A stretch of DNA of 64,000 nucleotides from Phytoseiulus persimilis (GCA_037576195.1 CM075101.1:32302001-32366000); one strand, 5' to 3'. Positions 10,401-21,668 are shown, numbered from the stretch's first letter. Notes: a model not told the origin generated them from the sequence alone. A program made the numbers and translations.

Positions 10401-12487
10401 GAGTGCTCGGAAAATTGGTGATGTGTCAGTCTGATCGAAACAGATCGAGCGTCAGGATAAGATCCGGCGGTTCCAGAGAGCCCTCAACTCCGGCTCCAAG
10501 CTGTAGATTATTGTTATTGTTATTGGATTAGTACCCGGCTGGGAGCATCACTGAGATTCGGAACCATTACGACCGGGTGAAGAGAGCGGGCTTCGGTGCG
10601 GGGAACCGTGGGACTCCTCGAGCGACCCACCGACCGACCCACCCATCGATCGACCGACCGACCGACCGACCGACGGCTGGAATCTGTAGAGACAGGACGC
10701 CATCGCGAGCGAACTGTGGTGTTGGTCGACGCAACGGTGGTGCCGCGTTGAGCTCTGTGTGGGGCTTTCTTATTGGATTACGCCCTCCTTGGTGGTCAGG
10801 CCGTTAGTGCGTTTCATAAGAGGAGAGACAATCCGATCAGTGATTAATGCAGCCGCGGTGACGCCACATTGAATAGCCCAGCTCAGATGTATTGTGCGGC
10901 GACGACTTCCCACAAACGACATCGAGATCTCGCGGCAGGGCCAGGTATCTGACCGACCGAGTCAACTGTGAGAGAGCCAACTGCTTGCTAAATAGCTAAC
11001 TAGCCACTGAGCTGATCACGCATTCTGAAATATGGCACCTCTTCTGTCCGCGAAAACAATTCGGCGCGGTGTGTCGCAGGCTCCAACAGGAATAACGGCG
11101 GTCGCATCCCCTGCCCGTTCCAGGTATCCTGGATAAGAAGAACCGTCAACAGTGGCCTGAACGTCTTGACGGTTGGCCGCTTCGCCTACACGATGGACCA
11201 ACGTTTCCAGGCGGTCCACTACGAGAACTCTGAGTCGTGGGCGCTGCAAATAAAATATCCCACGACCAACGACAGTGGCGTCTACGAGTGCCAGGTCAGC
11301 ACGACGCCGAAAATAAGCCGCTTTGTACGTCTCGACGTTGTTGGTAAGTACGACGGCGAGTCCTCGGTCACCTGAGCTGACCTGATATGATGACGGTCGA
11401 TGACGGAGGCCTCGAACCGGACCACAGGAATAACGGCCTGCGATGGCAACTGTCGCCACTGCCAGGTATTAGCTGATAGGGAAATAATAGAGTTCTAGAG
11501 TGCGATCTCCTGGAAGCGGAAACCGGCGTCGTCATGACCCGTCCGGCGGGGTCGAGCCAGCTGAGCTCAGCGCAGGATATTGCTCTGAAGAAAATTTCGC
11601 TTGGTTTTAAGCGAGCTTTCATTTTCAGTGAGTAAAGCGCAAATAGTCGGAGGCCCCACGCTCTACGTCAACGGAGGAAGTGTTCTACGGCTCGTGTGTG
11701 AAATCAACGGTTTCCCTTCGGGAACGGAATACGTATATTGGTACAGGAACGGGAAAGTGGTCAACTATGACGAAGATATGAAGAACCGAACGGTCGTATG
11801 GCTACACACGACAGATCTGTTCGGCAACCGAAGCAGCAGGATTCTTTCGACGGACGTTAACATGAAAAACCGTTTCCACAAAATTTTCCGGCGCGCGGCG
11901 CCTGCGGCAACAGTGACGACGAAATCGAAGCGGGAGATTGCTAAGCTCGAGAGTCATCTGGTGATATCGGGAGTTACGGCGGCCGACTCGGGGAATTACA
12001 GTTGCGCACCATCGAGCACGTTACCGGACAACATCCAGGTGTTCGTCCTGACAAGTGAGTTCACGGATTCGTGTAGGAAAACTTTCGTTGCTGCTATTCT
12101 CTGCTTCTCCCCTGGCGTCTCAGTGGATTCGACTATCTATCGTAGCCGGAATACGCGTTCGGCACGTCCCCCTTGTCTACTGGAGAATTCCACTGACAAA
12201 GCAGCCGATGACGCACAGAACAGCAGCCACTACTTTTGGATCAGGAGGAAATTAGGGGAATGCGGTCCCAGAAATCGGGCTCACGTAGGGGAAGGCGTCA
12301 GGGATCTCTGGGTGCGTGGGAATAAAACAGTCCGGAGAAGCAAAACGAACGTTTCGTCTTCGTTACAGATGACTCGCCCGCGGCGATGCACGACAGCGTA
12401 GCAGTGTTGACTTCACCGGCAGCCGTAGTCCGGTCGCGTGAGCTTCTGCTGTCCATGCTTCTGTTACCTCTGTATCTTCTACGGTGA
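4437..12487 (+). CDS. dpr: Dpr-family two-Ig-domain cell-surface receptor (complete, 5 coding exons)
   Basis: Joining 4437-4497, 9239-9459, 11124-11343, 11629-12054 and 12369-12487 gives 1047 nt: 348 residues plus TGA. The ATG follows an in-frame TAA two codons upstream. Residues 1-20 are a signal peptide. Ig1 spans about 63-168 (C85, W97, C150) and includes VLTVGRFAY, DQRFQAVHYE and DSGVYECQVSTTP, all hallmarks of Dpr Ig1. Ig2 spans about 169-309 (C191, W205, C293; DSGNYSCAPSS). After SPAAM the protein ends in a leucine-rich tail (335-347), consistent with a GPI signal. Sequons lie at N67, N220, N234, N290 and N310. Dpr proteins are neuronal surface receptors that bind DIP partners in synaptic target choice (known for the family). 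Paralogue identity is not resolved. Ig2 has 87 residues between W205 and C293, longer than usual. Introns are 4741, 1664, 285 and 314 bp. I saw no convincing promoter or AATAAA; GATAAA occurs near 12524. Confidence 0.9.
4498..9238 (+). other. Dpr intron 1 (4.7 kb)
   Basis: GT...AG intron between the signal-peptide and Ig1 exons. It contains several open frames up to 175 codons, for example 7038-7520 on the - strand (160 codons, one hydrophobic segment) and 8628-9155 on the + strand. None has a recognisable domain, and both strands look equally protein-like, as expected by chance in this composition. A short AATC-type repeat lies near 8871-8891 and an AT-rich patch at 7010-7030. Confidence 0.8.
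9239..9459 (+). CDS. dpr: Dpr gene coding exon 2: linker and first half of Ig1
   Basis: The acceptor is a pyrimidine tract ending TTCTCTTCGCAG|GC; the donor is ACA|GTGAGTGA. The exon encodes residues 22-94. A basic, proline-rich linker comes first, then the start of Ig1 with PHFDNSTPTTVISTQGRTVF and the B-strand cysteine (C85 in LPCNV). It exits in phase 0. The longer overlapping ORF in another frame (9165-9467) is a shadow: only this frame continues Ig1 into exon 3. Confidence 0.9.
9460..11123 (+). other. Dpr intron 2 (1.66 kb)
   Basis: GTGAGT...CAG intron inside Ig1. It holds a 165-codon antisense open frame (9522-10019) with no recognised domain and the CCGA-type simple repeat at 10623-10674. 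No other structure is supported. Confidence 0.8.
10623..10674. repeat. CCGA/CCAC tetranucleotide repeat in Dpr intron 2
   Basis: An imperfect then nearly perfect array of GACC/CCGA units, with about five perfect units at its right end. It is a microsatellite within the second intron. Confidence 0.9.
11124..11343 (+). CDS. dpr: Dpr gene coding exon 3: second half of Ig1
   Basis: The acceptor is CCCGTTCCAG|GTA and the donor is GTTGTTG|GTAAGTACG. It encodes residues 95-167, starting VSWIRR (core tryptophan W97), through LTVGRFAY, DQRFQAVHYE and WALQIKYP, to the F-strand cysteine in DSGVYECQVSTTP. It exits in phase 1. This is the most strongly Dpr-diagnostic exon of the gene. Confidence 0.94.
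11629..12054 (+). CDS. dpr: Dpr gene coding exon 4: Ig2 with long charged insertion
   Basis: The acceptor is TTCATTTTCAG|TG and the donor is CTGACAA|GTGAGTTC, phase 1 on both sides. It encodes residues 169-309. AQIVGGPTLYVNGGSV leads into C191; YVYWYRNGKVVNY carries the core tryptophan; LVISGVTAADSGNYSCAPSS carries C293. Between the C' strand and the E strand lies a long run (about 215-274) with two N-glycosylation sequons and basic clusters RR (255-256) and KSKR (266-269). No GTRAGT-type donor is visible inside it, so it is probably translated. Confidence 0.92.
12369..12487 (+). CDS. dpr: Dpr gene coding exon 5: C-terminal membrane-anchor tail
   Basis: The acceptor is TCGTTACAG|AT. The split codon AAT gives N310, followed by DSPAAMHDSVAVLTSPAAVV and a short spacer. 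The end is hydrophobic, ELLLSMLLLPLYLLR, then TGA. The SPAAM stretch right after Ig2 and a terminal hydrophobic tail without a cytoplasmic domain fit a GPI-anchored Dpr protein. It is not visible as a stand-alone ORF and was found by extending Ig2 across the phase 1 junction. Confidence 0.85.
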
Positions 12488-15400
12488 CTCAGAGACGCCC
12501 ACCTGCGCTGTGTTAGACCCCCCGATAAAAAAGAAGAGCAAATGTTGAGTTTGTTGAGTTCGAATGCTGGGTCGGGTGGAGTGCCAACGTCGAACAAGCC
12601 CCCGGATCTCGACAGGACTGAGTTGTGACCAGACACTACACTTATCATGTCGACGGTGAGTGGAACAACTACAGCGCCCATTGCAACTCCTAATATGGGC
12701 ATCTCAACTGTTTCTTCTGCTATTACTCTCACTATCGCTTCCGTGGCCGTAGAGGCAGGACCTCCTTCCTCGCATTGCTGTACCTCCATACCGAAAGCTC
12801 GCATGACTGGATGCGCGCCCGAGATTGCTTCATTGTGGCCTCGCGCGCATACACCATGGAGTCGTTTGCCTCGACGTGGTGCTCCTTCCACAACTTCTAC
12901 GCGTGTGGGGGCGCGCGACCGCGGCTGTGAATCCAGTGATTTCAGTAAGGTCAGCGATTCGACAAACCTCGCTCCCCCTGCATAAAACCTCGTGATTACA
13001 TTGCGTCGAATCGAGTTTCGTTGCCGGCGTGGGCTGGATCAGTTAGCATGATGAGCGGGAGCACCATGATCATCATACTGATGATGACAGTGTGATCTCT
13101 GCGAATACCTCGAACCGATATTGGGCGGGTAGACGGGCGGACGCTCCGAGTCGCTTGTTTCGGATGGACGGCTCTGGTGCTCGGCACCTGGCGCCCATCT
13201 TTGCAATTTGATATCCATCGATCACATTGCGAATATCGAGTCTTCAACCAGCGCCGTCCTCATATCTGCACGCCAGCACTCTCGCTAGAGGAAGCGCTCA
13301 GATACAGAGACTCACAACACCCGAGAGCCGGATCCGGTCCTGCATCGAACCAGCTCAACGTCGCGTATCCGGTTCCCGGTCCACTCGAAGAATCGAGTCT
13401 CCTGGTTCGAGAGGAAACTTTGAAACATTCGAGAATAGAGAAACCTTGACCGATTCCGTTCCGAAAACTTCTGGTTCCCAAAGTCTGCTCGGAACTCGGT
13501 ATGTTCCGGGGACATGGCGCCTAGTCAACGATAACACTGATGCTGCGAGTCCGACGAAGCTGTGTGAGCGCGTGAGTGATGTATGCGATCCTGCAGACAC
13601 AGTGCGACAAAATCTCAACGTCACCGAAATCTCCAAAATATCGACAATCAACGCTCGAACCAACCCGCAGAGGGAAGCGATCCGGAGAGCCACGATTGCT
13701 TGGATAAACTACGAATCACTTTGAATCAAGTAGCGCCCCTCCAACAAATCAAAACTGGCTTAGCAACGAAAGCTATCAATGGCGGATCCTCTCGTGCCGG
13801 GATGTTTTATGGTCTTACACGAGCGCCGTGATCGATCGCCTGCTCTGGTGATGGCTGCCGTTGAAGCCACGAACTAAAACAATCTTCAAAAAACGCCATT
13901 CCATCATAATCGTACGACTATATTTACGGGGCTCCCGAACCCCCGCCGGTGTTCGACCGAGGCCGCATTTGACATCAAGGACTCTCGAGAGTTTCTTGAA
14001 TAATTCAATGTCTCGGACTCGCCAAACGAGCGACTTTGGACACTCGTTCGAAACGAATCAATGAAGTTCCGCCTGCGAGCTGCACACGCCGCTCGAATGA
14101 GAACTCAAAACCACAGCAAACCTCCTGAACCTACTCGAGATAAGTTCCTCGTGAAGCATCGGGGAACGGCTGGTTTGCTCAAATCGGGGTTTGGGAGTTC
14201 CAGCTGCAGCGCAGCTTGAGGCCGGGTTCGCTGCGAGATTCCCTGCGGGTCTGAGCGGCTCTCGGAGATGACACGGGAAGCGTTTCTCCATCCATTTCCA
14301 TATTGCCTCCCGTCTGCGAGTTCCTTGATTGGGTTCAAATCAAATAATCTCGATTTTTTGCATTTTCAGGAGCCGGCAGCCTCGCCAGAATCGAGATAAC
14401 AGCTCACCTCGATCCACGGAATCAAACCAGTCTCGCTGGCGAGGGAAACATCGTGGAATGCGGGCAGATTTCCTTTCGTACAATGTGTGAATATTAGATC
14501 GGCGCGGAGTGGGCATCACCGTCGTCAGAGGCGAGGGAAGAACATAGATAGAGAGAAATTGGAACAACACCGGAACACACATGCATGATGAGGAGCCACT
14601 CGTCGACTATGGACGAGCCATGTGAAGGAGCTTCGGCGGACTAGGCCGCGGAGCATCACACCGTGATTCTCGCAGAGCGCCACTCTGCATTGTGAACTTG
14701 CACTCGATGCTGCAGGGAGCATGCGGGGACCGATAACCCGATCGACGGGCCCCCGGCTGCGGCCACGTTTGGCTCACGTCAGCTCTTCCGAGCGAGCTCA
14801 ACGCCAAGGGATGATGCCGGTGTGGATCGCGCTCCTGGAAATTAAATTTGGGTGATGCGGTTCCGAAATTCTTCCCGAGTTCTCGGGAGAACCTGGCGAA
14901 CTATTTACTTCCCCCAAAACGACGCGAATGAGCGAATCAGCGAGCAGCCAGCCCACAAACTCGTCTATTAGTCCATTGGCATCGTCTTCTGAGCGCAGCG
15001 GCAACTGATCCCTGCAGCTGACAAGCAGCTGGCTCCAACTGTAAATAAGTACTTCGCTCAATTCCGTTTGTTCTACTTGGAGATTTGGAGCATTCGGTAG
15101 GATTGTTGTTCGCCAAGTGGTGGTATATTTTGCAGCAAGTCCGAAGAACATTAATAAACCGAGATTCAGAGTCATTGATTTTTCAAAAAAAAAAAAAATC
15201 ATTCCCGAGCGTTTTCCCTCTTCGCTTCTGTCTATCCATCTCTGCAGCGCAGATCGGGCGATGCAAACGGTGGTATCATCGGCTCAGCTGTGGTCTCGCT
15301 GGCCTTGTGAACGTTAAGGCGGGAAAGAAGGAAAGAACAGCATCTACGTAAGGAATCAGCGCATCTGAAAGTAAGACCCCTCCGCGAATCAATCAGAGCT

Positions 15401-18349
15401 TCGTCAGTCATTATTAGGGAGAGTAACACACAAAGAGAACCAGATATTATATGATTGTGGTTGCCCGCGACGCCGTCCAACCCAAAGAGATGCGGAATGG
15501 ATGGAAACGGGTAACAATCCGCTAGCAAAGTGGAAGGAGGGATGGGGACAGATGGAAGCGACGAACGGGAGAAATAACGGGGTCGTAATGAAGTTCGGAC
15601 GATTCTTTGTTGGCGGGCTTTTCGCCGACCACCAGTTCGTTCGGCGATCAGATAAGAGAAGCGACGTTTGGATGCTTGTCGTTCTCCTCCCTAGTTCCGT
15701 CGCTCGCCGCTCGTTCTTCACCAACCATTCTGGTCTCTACTGCGGGTGTTCGGTTGTTGGCGTGGCAAGATTCAACTACGGAGCAGCATTCAAGCGTCAC
15801 GAGATCGCGTGAAATAGCCCAGATGGGGAGCAGGATGACAAATCGTTGCTCGTCCCACAGCGTGGATACGAATTTCCATCGCTCAGCTCCGTGACCTTCA
15901 TCGAACGGACTCGATTCAAATGACCGAATCCGATACATCGACGAAGCTCCGCGAGTGCGATACTATCAATTCTCGTGATCCTCTCAAACTCGGGTCTCCT
16001 GCAACGAGAGAAACCGTGCTCGCCTGAAGGAGCTCGGCAGACAGAGGGCCACTCCGTCTGAGAGCTGTCACTGAGGTCGATGGCAACAACGCGTGGAAAG
16101 CAGTCCACTGAAAGTGCGAGACGGAAGGGCCCTACTCCGCGCGGGACCCGGTCGCCGTGTCGCACGGAGCAGCGAGACTCAAAGCGTGACTATCGCGGCA
16201 CGTCCCTTCTCCGCCGCAGGCACGCTAATAGAGATCAAGTGAAAGCGAGCAAGCTGCAGGCAGGGAGAGCAAGTCGGCGCAGGCCATCGCTGCGCCGGCA
16301 AGCGTACCACCCAACAAGCCGTACACGGAACAAGGATGTCATCGACTTCAAGGAGATAAATGGTTGTCCAGCAGAAAGCCAAAGGCCGCGTCACGTAAAT
16401 CCTCTGTTTCAGGCTGGCGACCTCTACCGCTGCACGGCGCGCCATGAGCTTCTGGGTTGACAGCGAGAGCCATTTTTCTCACTCGATCTAATCCAATTAT
16501 TGCTCAAAACCGTTCTTGTGAAGCCGACGATACGTTTCATATTGGGCTGTTCGTGTCTCCCCTTGCCGTCATTTCCAACTGGATCCAACGGGATTGCCGA
16601 GGCTAAAAGACGGACCCAGGTGATCCGGGCTGCGCGGATCGTCCTTTGATCAGATGCGATCATGTCGAGCCGATTCTTCATCTTTGCTTCCTCGACACGG
16701 ATTCAGGAGAGTGTTTCGGATTTTCTCCCGAACGTTCCAATGAGCTCGAAAGCTCCGGCTGCGACAGCATTTTGAAGTTGGAATCCTCTAGATTAGTGCA
16801 GAGAGCTATTCGTTTCAGAAAACTCAAACACCATGAAGCGGAAGAAATCAATCAGTGATTGCCTGTGTGTCCGTCTGTTCAGCCGAGGCACAGATTCGGG
16901 AAGACCGATGACGAAGCTCCCTCCCATAATCGGATCTGTCGACACGACCGCCCCGCGCCTGTCCTGAATGAATTCGATTCCAAAGCCACAGAATCTCGTC
17001 AGAGGAGTCACTCGTCTTCTGACTGACGAATATGTCACGTTCCGGACTCATGAGACGGCCTCCTCGTCCTGGTGGAAGAGCTAGCGGTGACAGAGGCCGG
17101 CTGAATCTCCTCGGACACGACCCGTGAGAGTTTTTTCATGACAGAATCTGAAGCTCTCGGGACTGATACCGCCCGATGCTTCTTTGCTCGAATCAGGAGT
17201 TCCCCGCAATCCATGAGCTTGTCGAACTGACTCGACCAGATTCTACTTGGCATCAACCGCAAATGTCGAAGCCATTATCTAAAATCGAGCAGTGAACCCT
17301 CGTTGTGTGAGGCTCGACGGAGAACTCCCCAGAGATTACATTGCAGAAGCTGGTCGGGGAAAAAGCTGACACATTTGAGTTCTCGGTCTGTAATCACAAG
17401 AAGTAGAGGTTATTCCTCGTGTTTCCGGTGCGAAACAATCTATAGGTGAGGGTTTCGCTCGATGCCGGGCCGCAGATTTAGTCCAGAACGAACGTGTCCG
17501 AATCGACCGATCGCGAACGCCCTAGCCCGGTAGCGGATCCTCATGGGGGTGAGCTCATTCGTTCTTGGACGGGTGAAGTTGGAAGGTCCTGCCGGAGTTC
17601 AACTCCACAGTCGGAAGCTCCCAGCAAGACTTCCCACGCTCGAGCATCGTCGATTTTCGATCACCGACAGCCTTCCCCATGAGCCAACGGTTCTCTACGG
17701 TGAATGGGTCCGGCGGGTTCGTCATTGAAGGGTTGGAATTCACCTTTTGCTCTTATTATTGTCACTATTTCTCCCTTCTCCGTCCTCGGCTCAGGCCGGT
17801 TAAAAACGCGTCTCACCGATTGCTAGCCAAATTGAAGTGGAGTAAATGGTTTGAGCCAGCCAAGTTTAATGAATCTCGAGGAGCCTGGGCTTTCACCCTC
17901 CCGGAGAAGTAGGAGAAAAAGTCACCTATACCGTTCAGGGTTTTTAAGGGTGATGGGAGCAGCTTTCAAAGGCAGTGATCCCGGTGTGGAGTGGAGCGCC
18001 TCGACTGAGCTCTCGGTTTCGCCTAAGCAGCTGATTGCTTAACCGTTCATTCCTTTTCCCTCGCCCGAAACCTCGGTCCCACTCTCTGGACTCGTGCCGC
18101 AACCGCGACGATTTCTCGCGATGCAGTGGGAAATCCTGTGTTTTCCGAATTCATTGGTATCGTTCTGGAAACAGAGCGAATTCTGTCCTCCACAGCCCGT
18201 TCGAGCCTGGCGGGATGACTCAGGTTCTGTCGAATGCATCCCTCCGGGGAGAAAGGACACCGCCAAATAATGAATATTTTATTTGACATCTTTAGAGATA
18301 CCTGTTAATATAGATAATAGTATGTGATCCGAATCGTGTATCTATACAC
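12488..18349. other. 3' flank of Dpr gene; no supported gene
   Basis: Besides the possible M13 remnant, the longest open frames are 12298-12891 (- strand, antisense to the last Dpr exon), 13227-13724 (+, 165 codons), 15797-16165 (-, 122 codons) and 16080-16460 (+, 126 codons, strongly Arg/Lys-rich). None has a domain I recognise or clear splice support. Confidence 0.5.
12694..12927 (+). pseudogene. Possible M13 (neprilysin-like) ectodomain remnant
   Basis: One + strand frame, open from just after TAA at 12691 to TGA at 12928, has cysteines at 12826, 12880 and 12904. The spacing is C-x17-C-x7-C and the third is followed by GG. M13 metallopeptidases begin their ectodomain with C-x17-C-x7-CGGW, so the spacing fits exactly. 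Against it: the tryptophan is missing, the phenylalanine of the DFY motif is displaced, a stop follows five codons later, and no catalytic HExxH segment was found nearby. It may be a small pseudogene fragment or a coincidence. It is not in frame with the Dpr terminal exon. Confidence 0.2.
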
Positions 18350-19130
18350 TCATGATTTCGCCAGCTGATTGATACTAGTGACTCGAGAGCATTCATTCGC
18401 ATGATAGAGTCGGGTCCCGGATCCACATCTTCGGCAGATACATTCCGGAGTCGCGATGTGACATTGATATCTTACACATAGTTTTGAGTGGAACCCATGC
18501 ACCGCATACCTAGTTGTGACATGTCGATACTGGTTATTGGCCATCCTCCATGTAGTCTCTGTCATTGCTTCTGTGCCGAAGAAATCGATGTCGACGGACG
18601 CCATCTTCCTCTCTGTTTCCTCGATGAAGGACCTGAGGGCCTGTGTCTCATTTAGGCTGAAGCGTTTCTTCAGGTCCTCTATGAAAGTTGGTACGGTGGC
18701 CATAAGGTAGACTAGACGGTTTCTAGTTGAGCTGTGAAGTCCGAGCGTTCTTTTGAGAAATGTTGATTTCGTCCTATCGAGCAGCAGTAAGTCAGCATGG
18801 GAAAGATTTTCCCATACCAGTTGGACTCCGTTGGAGGCGACTGGGGCAACCTTCATATCAAACAGGGCAAGCGCGGTCTTCATCGATAGCTTCTGAAGGC
18901 CGCGGATGCTCGCTATGGCCACCAGTGCTTTTCTCATTCGTTCCTCGATGTGCACAGTGAACGATTTTCCGGAGGGCGTCAGTGTCATGCCTAGGTACGT
19001 GAATCTGTTGACGAACTTAATCTCCTGTCCGTTCAGTCGAATCTGATCGTCGTTTGCTAGTCTGCCTCCTCTTCTGAACTTCATGGCTTCTGTTTTCTTC
19101 TCGTTGATCTCCAGCCCTAGACTCTTGGAC
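18350..19130 (-). mobile_element. 5'-truncated non-LTR retrotransposon (LINE): C-terminal part of reverse transcriptase
   Basis: On the - strand an open frame ending at TGA 18350 carries the post-palm region of a LINE reverse transcriptase. It starts LGLEINEKKTEAMKFRRGG and is followed by FVNRFTYLGMTLTPSGKSFT, the thumb-side segment of the enzyme. It ends with a zinc knuckle, CICRRCGSGTRLYHANEC (C-x-C-x2-C-x7-H-x3-C). The YADD catalytic block, endonuclease and 5' half are absent. Homology stops near 19130, and upstream the frame runs into an A/T homopolymer (19186-19197). AATAAA lies about 75 bp past the stop on the - strand. The clade (I/Jockey/R1-like) is a guess. The remaining frame is intact for over 250 codons, which suggests a fairly recent insertion. 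Confidence 0.85.
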
Positions 19131-21668
19131 ACCGCCAAAGCGAAAGGGAAGGAGGAAGCAGAAACAGCGGACGGATTCGAACGATAAAAAAAAAAATACT
19201 CCAAACGTGCGCTGCTCGAAACGGCCTTCTTTCATTCCTCGTTCCTACTTCCCTCTGCTATCATTGCTGAAGCTTAATGGTGGAAAGATTCCGCCTCGAA
19301 CGTAATGGACGAAGCTCGTTGAGTTGTCGCTCTTGACGGCGTCTCAGAGTTTACCGTGAGAACGGCGTTCCAAGTTCGGCGAAGGGGTCGCTCTGGGGTG
19401 AGGAGCACCGTCCAGAGTCAAGCCGTTGGCCTGAGTCGTGGGGAGAACATCGCGTTCGCGGGAAAGCGTAGCCTGGGATCAGACGATGGGGCGCCTCGCG
19501 CTTCGCTGTCTGGATTGAGCCGGGTCGTTGTCTTCGCCGGGTCGCAAGATGGGTTCAGATGTCGCGCCGACCAACGGCTCGACCTACCACTGTCCTCTTT
19601 TTGTTGTTTGCCCGACTGGCTTTCTGACTACTTCACCTCACTTTGGCACGAAGCCTTTTAAGCAATTGACATGGAACGCTGTCGTAGATCTGTTCTTGAT
19701 CCTCTGCGAGCAGTCCTTTTCGGAACTCACTGCGCGGACTAGTCGAGCGAGAGCAAGAGTGACCAGCCGCCAGCTTGTCGCTCGGTCAGCCGTCCTCTCG
19801 GTTGGTCAGTCGACCAGCCGCGCGGCCGCCCGAGCAGCTTGGCTCCCGGGACGGCTCGTTGGAGGGTTGTCCTTGTAGCCTCTAAAGCAGCAAAGTTGCT
19901 AACGAGTCAAGGTCGGCCGGCTGAGCTGACGGCTCGCCGGTCGCGCCGATCTTTCCCGTAAGCGATTGCCTCCGTCCGCTGTCAACGTACCGCTTACTTC
20001 AGCTGAATCACCAGACAACGCCATTCCACCTGAACCCGCGAGTGGAACGGTCGTTCCGCTCGAGGGGAGAGTACGAGTGACGAACACGCACAACGAGCGT
20101 CGATCTCACCAGGTGAGTCGGTCACAAGTCCAGCTCAAGCACTTCAACAAAGCAGTACCTCTCGACAGAAGAGCCTGGTTGCCCAAAGAACTGGTCGTGG
20201 AAGTGTTTCCTTATCTGCTAATATGAGTGTCAGTTCTAGGAGCCGTCTCTCGCAGGGAGGTTCATCCTCTTTCCGTTGAGCTGTCGTGACCTACATAAAC
20301 TCTCCTCCGATTCTCAGGTCCTCGTTATCCATCACGTCGATATGACTGTCATTGATGGAACGCTTGCTCATTTCGAACCAACGGCTCGGGGCGATTACTC
20401 GCGACAGCAGAGCCTCACTCACAGTTGCTGCCGGCGACTCACGATGGAACGTTTCGCGACCACCGGGAGAACACTCAAATATCGAGCAGCTAGAAATCAT
20501 TCGAACAAACAGGCACGATGCGGACAGTCACCTACCCTGACGGTGTTTCGGACCGGTGGATCTAAGAGGAGCCATCCGAGTTCGTGCAGAAAGAATCAAC
20601 GTTCAGGGGGTTGTTTATTGCGTCTAGCAGCGGAGAACATCCTTTCGGCGGCACTTGAGTTTTTGCATAATTGGTAATCAGGATGGCGCGGAAGAGCATA
20701 AGCACGCTAAAAGAGGCGTATCGAATAGCTTGCCGCCGTGTAGGGATCGCTGGCGCTCGCGCAGGGACTCTGAGGCCCCTCTGTGCCTGACACCTGCTTC
20801 CAAGGTTGGCGGAGATTCTGTTTGTCAGATGAACTTAATGAACTCTCGCGCAGCGCACAAGGCCGCCAGTCGACTCCGCAGTCCGCTCATCGTCGTTTGC
20901 ATCGTCGTGTACTCGCGCCTCCACAGACATAGCCTCATTTTCATTTGCAGCTGTTGTTAATGACCATCTTTAAGGCAGTACGGCCTCCAAAATAGGCATC
21001 CAACCCATCCAGCGGTTGCGGCAACGGTGAAGACGACGACGACAGCGGTAGCAGCAGCGGTACTCCGAACTCTTCTCGTTACACGGCTCATCTTAGGTAG
21101 CAGCAGAAGCAGTCGCTCACTTGACAGCGGCCCCAACCGAGTCCAATCTTCAAGAAGACAGCGACGAGGACGGAATAACGTATACGGGGGCCTTTGAAGC
21201 GATTCGAGCATTGCTCAACTAGCACTCAATCCTAGCGGAATCGCCGTCAACGGAAGCGCTTTCACCGTCCCTTGATGAAGTTGCTATGTATGGCTTTGAG
21301 GGACACCTGAGCTCCTGGGAGTGGGCTACAGGAACCGACGAAATTTCAGTGTGCTCGCTTTGCTCGAATCTCTGCAGATGTTGATAATGACGACCCGTGT
21401 CACTGAAATTGATCCCGTTGAATGTACACCCTGTCGACGCGGCGGTCTTAGAGTAGGATCGTACGAGGAGCGAACGGCTCTGTCTTCCAGGGCGAGTCTC
21501 TCAGGAGCGACTTGACCACGGTGATTAGAACAGTCGGGAAAATACCTGCAGAGAGTGGGGCTGAGTATCGTTCCGCTCGGATGGGGACGGTCGGCTTGCA
21601 GCCGATTTTCCGAGAAATACTCTCCAACCGCAACGAGCGTGCCGCGTATGGTGTCTTCATACGGGCAG
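19131..21668. other. No supported gene; one possible exon-like segment near 20 kb
   Basis: A + strand frame around 19951-20109 encodes a Pro/Ser/Glu-rich segment (including PDNAIPPEPASGTVVPLEG) and ends at a good donor, CACCAG|GTGAGTCGG. An acceptor at CTTTCCCGTAAG would open it. With no recognised domain it stays a weak exon candidate. Trinucleotide-rich sequence lies at 21020-21080. I see nothing else supported. Confidence 0.3.

Noticed and set aside
11016..11459. 147-codon minus-strand ORF
   Set aside because: It is antisense to Dpr exon 3 and its flanks; the + strand encodes clear Ig1 sequence.
12298..12891. 197-codon minus-strand ORF
   Set aside because: It overlaps the last Dpr exon antisense and has no domain. 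It is likely a shadow of a stop-poor stretch.
15797..16165. Minus-strand ORF starting MRHGDR, recalling histidine phosphatases
   Set aside because: Only the RHGDR string matches; nothing after it fits the fold and the catalytic HD pair is absent.
16179..16445. Minus-strand EVDDILV string like a retroelement polymerase motif
   Set aside because: Flanking residues do not fit gypsy, copia or BEL polymerases, and no other retroelement parts are nearby.
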